This document shows, piece after piece, positions 61,535-64,000 of a DNA stretch of 64,000 nucleotides. The notes beneath the pieces were generated by a model that worked only from the letters and a program-made list of their open reading frames with translations, did no database searches and had not been told where the DNA came from. The position numbers were made by a program, and so were the translations under genes. Source of the stretch: Aestuariivita sp. (lineage in GTDB: Bacteria; Pseudomonadota; Alphaproteobacteria; Rhodobacterales; Rhodobacteraceae); assembly GCA_026709985.1 (NCBI GenBank), contig JAPORY010000054.1, positions 124,001-188,000 of the forward strand, read 5' to 3'. How positions within the stretch are numbered: the stretch's first letter is position 1; the number at the start of each line of letters is the position of its first letter.

Positions 61535-64000
61535 ATGAAAAATTCCACACTTAAAACGGCCGAAAAAGACCCAGATCAAAACTATGCTGAAACAAAAAAC
61601 GTTTATCGTTATGTTCCAGTCAATCAGTTCGCCCCGCTTGCAGATTTGAACTGGATGCTTCTAGGGCATGTTGAGAGCGGAACATTAGATGGTTCCAATG
61701 CGTGGCAGTATTGGTTGACGGTTACCGCTGTAAATCGAAGCACAAAACAATCATCTGGATCTTACAAAGTTGGAGTCCAGATTGTGTCCTATGATCAAAA
61801 TATATTTAGAATTCGATTTGACCCTTCAGTTGGCACTGGAAACTATCAAGACAAGATTTTCGGACCAGTTACCCAATCTAACTTATCAGCAATAAGATCG
61901 AATGAAATAAAAAATGGCGCACCAGATTCAGGTTTATTTGACTTTGCGAACAATGCACTGAGTTTCCGAACCAAGGATTTGGAAATTGCAATTGATTCTT
62001 CGTTTAAAATCACAGTCAAATTCAAAGATGTCATTATCCACTCAGACGCGGAAAGTTCGATCACGGGTCTTGGTCTAGGAGCCACATTTGTAGACCCATC
62101 AATAGGCAAAGCGGTTGCTACTGTAAAGAATAATGCCAAAGACGATTCATCAATTAAGGAGCGATTCTACGGTCAGGGCGAGGTGAATGTTACAAATGCA
62201 GGCAGGTCTGTTGCGGATGGCGGGTACTATGTCTTGGGTAAGACAGGCGTATCAATGACAAACTTCAATTACGATCAAATTAGTTACGTCCATCAAGAAC
62301 TTGCCCCAATAGGGTATGATCAGAATGTATTAATCCCGGATTACTTTTTTCCGATGTATTTTTCCGCTCCCTGGATTATTGCGCTAGGAAAGGCGGGCAC
62401 ATCAGATCAGTATTCCTATGGGATATATTTGGATAATCCATCGCAGTCCTACGTGAATTCAGGCGATACGATTTACGGCTCTAACGTAGGGCAGTCAGAT
62501 CGCTTTTACCTCGGTGCGCAATATGGTGAACTTGACTACTATTTTGTTTTCGGAAGCATATTGAACCGTATCTCTGGAGTTGTCCCAGTCACCGAAGGTC
62601 TGGCATATCTTACACAAATCCAAACAGAAAATTCTAAAGACTTTTTCGGTTTTGCTGCTTTGCCGCCGAAATACATATTCGGTTACTTTCAAGGTGTGTA
62701 CGGAGCAATCGGACAAAGTAGTGACGCCTACAAAGAGAGTTGCTCTGTTCCAACAAATGGGAATTTCTTTGATGAGATTTTCAAAGGATACCAGCAACTT
62801 GGTGTGCCGCTAGAGGGTTTTGCGGTCGATATTGATGTGCAAGATACCTATAATGTATTTACGACAAACTCACGTTTTTGGGTAAATGGTGACATGTCGG
62901 GAAAGTCAATTTTTGAATGGGCTCATGATAACAACTTAGTTACTCAGACAAATGTGACTTGTTTCATCAAGGATGAAAATCCAGTTGGGGATGCATATCC
63001 TAATCTGGTTAAGGCGGATCTCTATACAACAAACAAACGTGCCGATGGAGGTACATTTCGCACAGACGGGCACGGTCCAGACGATGCGTATTGCGGACAG
63101 TTGAGCTATGGGGCGAACGCAAACATTACGGCGATCTTCCCAGACTGGGGCAAATCAGCGACTGCCGAATGGTGGGGCCCAAATTACAATAAATTGTTCG
63201 ATATTGGCCTCGACTTTGTATGGCAGGACATGACGACACCCTCGACCCAAACGCATACGATCGGAAATGATGTAACAGACGTAACTTGGCCGTCAAATGC
63301 GATCTTTGAAGCGACGGATTGCGCGAATTCTAAGTCGCCAAGTGATGACAATAAGGCGGCCGCCGAGGCCTTCAATTGGCGATCATATCACATGCAAGCG
63401 CAGTTGACCGATCCTCGTTACGGTGATCAGGTTATGCGATCATTTGCAGAGTTAAGAAATCTCCACGCCTACAGTCTGTGTAGCGCAACCTACAGGGAGG
63501 GTATTCTGAAAACTAGCCAATACCGCACTAAGTTTAAACGGAGCTATATAATTGCCCGTGGCGGACAAATTGGGTCTCACCATTTTGGAGGCCTCTGGAT
63601 TGGTGACAATCAGACAGACACCCAAGAATCGCAACGTGGTTGGGATCACTTGAATTTACTTATTCCACAAATCGTAAGCATGGGTATGTCGGGGCTAAGT
63701 GTCTGTGGGGCTGATATCGGCGGTTTTGCGCAGGGTGACCATGCAAAAGATGAGTCTGTCAATGAAGGCTATCCTGCTGAGCCAGAATTGTTGACGCGAT
63801 GGGTCCAAGCTGGGTTTTTGTTGCCGTGGTTTCGCAATCATTATGATCGTTGGATCAGTGTTGATCCGTCTTCCTCTGAAACGTGTTCTTCATGGGCACA
63901 GAAACTCCACGGGAAGCCTTATCAAGAAATTTACAATGATGCGTATAGTCAAACCGCTTCGGGTTCAAAAACATTTCAGCAGGCGATGAAAGAAGCGATC
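61535..64000 (+). CDS. GH31-family protein resembling alpha-1,4-glucan lyase, 3' end outside the window
   Basis: 822 residues are visible and the frame is open at the window end. The overall order of blocks follows fungal and red-algal alpha-1,4-glucan lyases: YVPVNQFAPLADLNW, ERFYGQGEVN, SMTNFNYDQISY, SDQYSYGIYLDNPSQSYVN, FGYFQGVYGA, QTNVTCF, LDFVWQDMTTP, LHAYSLCSATYREGI and KFKRSYIIARGG. Asp565 (WQDMT) fits the GH31 nucleophile and Asp691 (LWIGDN) the acid/base. The lyase cleaves starch or glycogen from the non-reducing end to 1,5-anhydro-D-fructose. No signal peptide is seen at ATG 61535, so it would be cytoplasmic. A hydrolytic alpha-glucosidase is the alternative. Confidence 0.85.
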   Translation, partial: MKNSTLKTAEKDPDQNYAETKNVYRYVPVNQFAPLADLNWMLLGHVESGTLDGSNAWQYWLTVTAVNRSTKQSSGSYKVGVQIVSYDQNIFRIRFDPSVGTGNYQDKIFGPVTQSNLSAIRSNEIKNGAPDSGLFDFANNALSFRTKDLEIAIDSSFKITVKFKDVIIHSDAESSITGLGLGATFVDPSIGKAVATVKNNAKDDSSIKERFYGQGEVNVTNAGRSVADGGYYVLGKTGVSMTNFNYDQISYVHQELAPIGYDQNVLIPDYFFPMYFSAPWIIALGKAGTSDQYSYGIYLDNPSQSYVNSGDTIYGSNVGQSDRFYLGAQYGELDYYFVFGSILNRISGVVPVTEGLAYLTQIQTENSKDFFGFAALPPKYIFGYFQGVYGAIGQSSDAYKESCSVPTNGNFFDEIFKGYQQLGVPLEGFAVDIDVQDTYNVFTTNSRFWVNGDMSGKSIFEWAHDNNLVTQTNVTCFIKDENPVGDAYPNLVKADLYTTNKRADGGTFRTDGHGPDDAYCGQLSYGANANITAIFPDWGKSATAEWWGPNYNKLFDIGLDFVWQDMTTPSTQTHTIGNDVTDVTWPSNAIFEATDCANSKSPSDDNKAAAEAFNWRSYHMQAQLTDPRYGDQVMRSFAELRNLHAYSLCSATYREGILKTSQYRTKFKRSYIIARGGQIGSHHFGGLWIGDNQTDTQESQRGWDHLNLLIPQIVSMGMSGLSVCGADIGGFAQGDHAKDESVNEGYPAEPELLTRWVQAGFLLPWFRNHYDRWISVDPSSSETCSSWAQKLHGKPYQEIYNDAYSQTASGSKTFQQAMKEAI

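Overview
The window looks like chromosomal DNA of an alphaproteobacterium. The prolyl-tRNA synthetase is the short form without an editing insert and is followed by lolC-lolD, an arrangement I associate with that class. kdsA and the Lol exporter show a Gram-negative envelope. The number of ABC and TRAP importers and the moderate-to-low GC suggest a free-living, perhaps marine heterotroph; this last point is inference. No tRNA or rRNA gene and no CRISPR array was seen.

From 1 to about 24 kb the window is mostly housekeeping: topA (3' end outside), a sulfur block (YeeE/YedE channel, diheme cytochrome fccA, flavoprotein fccB), proS-lolC-lolD, an orphan AAA+ ATPase, a phosphohexomutase, kdsA, nhaA, gshB, rsmI, and a coxDEF-like maturation set (MoxR ATPase, VWA protein, XdhC protein) with no CO-dehydrogenase-type structural genes nearby. 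Between 15.5 and 17.8 kb lies a small scrapyard: an intact Phd/YefM-type antitoxin beside a broken PIN toxin, an IS30-like helix-turn-helix scrap, and an Rpn/YhgA-family nuclease with a 24-bp tandem repeat. An IS630-type transposase remnant at 24.2-24.5 kb separates this part from the next.

From 24.9 kb to the end is a catabolic island of about 39 kb: an exported SGNH esterase; GMC oxidoreductase, VOC protein and a four-gene sugar ABC importer with a dehydrogenase; a second (GtsABC-like) sugar importer; a TetR regulator; a third, ribose-type importer with alcohol and aldehyde dehydrogenases and a second GMC oxidoreductase; an aldo/keto reductase; CoA transferase, enoyl-CoA hydratase and Dabb protein; a minus-strand operon of acyl-CoA dehydrogenase, SDR, DUF993 protein, TIM-barrel isomerase and TRAP transporter; another aldo/keto reductase; and a large GH31 protein, running off the end, that resembles alpha-1,4-glucan lyase more than alpha-glucosidase.

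The main discovery is a shared 16-bp palindrome (best copy GTAACTATCTAGTTAC) found eight times, only in this island. Seven copies precede its transcription units. The eighth lies over the promoter of an apparently non-coding transcript of about 120 nt that ends in a strong intrinsic terminator and carries C-rich, anti-Shine-Dalgarno-like segments. I infer one regulon, perhaps controlled by the TetR protein encoded in the middle, linking import, oxidation, CoA-thioester chemistry and a small RNA. The substrate is unknown. Glucan lyase would release 1,5-anhydro-D-fructose, so anhydro-sugar or modified-glycoside use is one testable idea.
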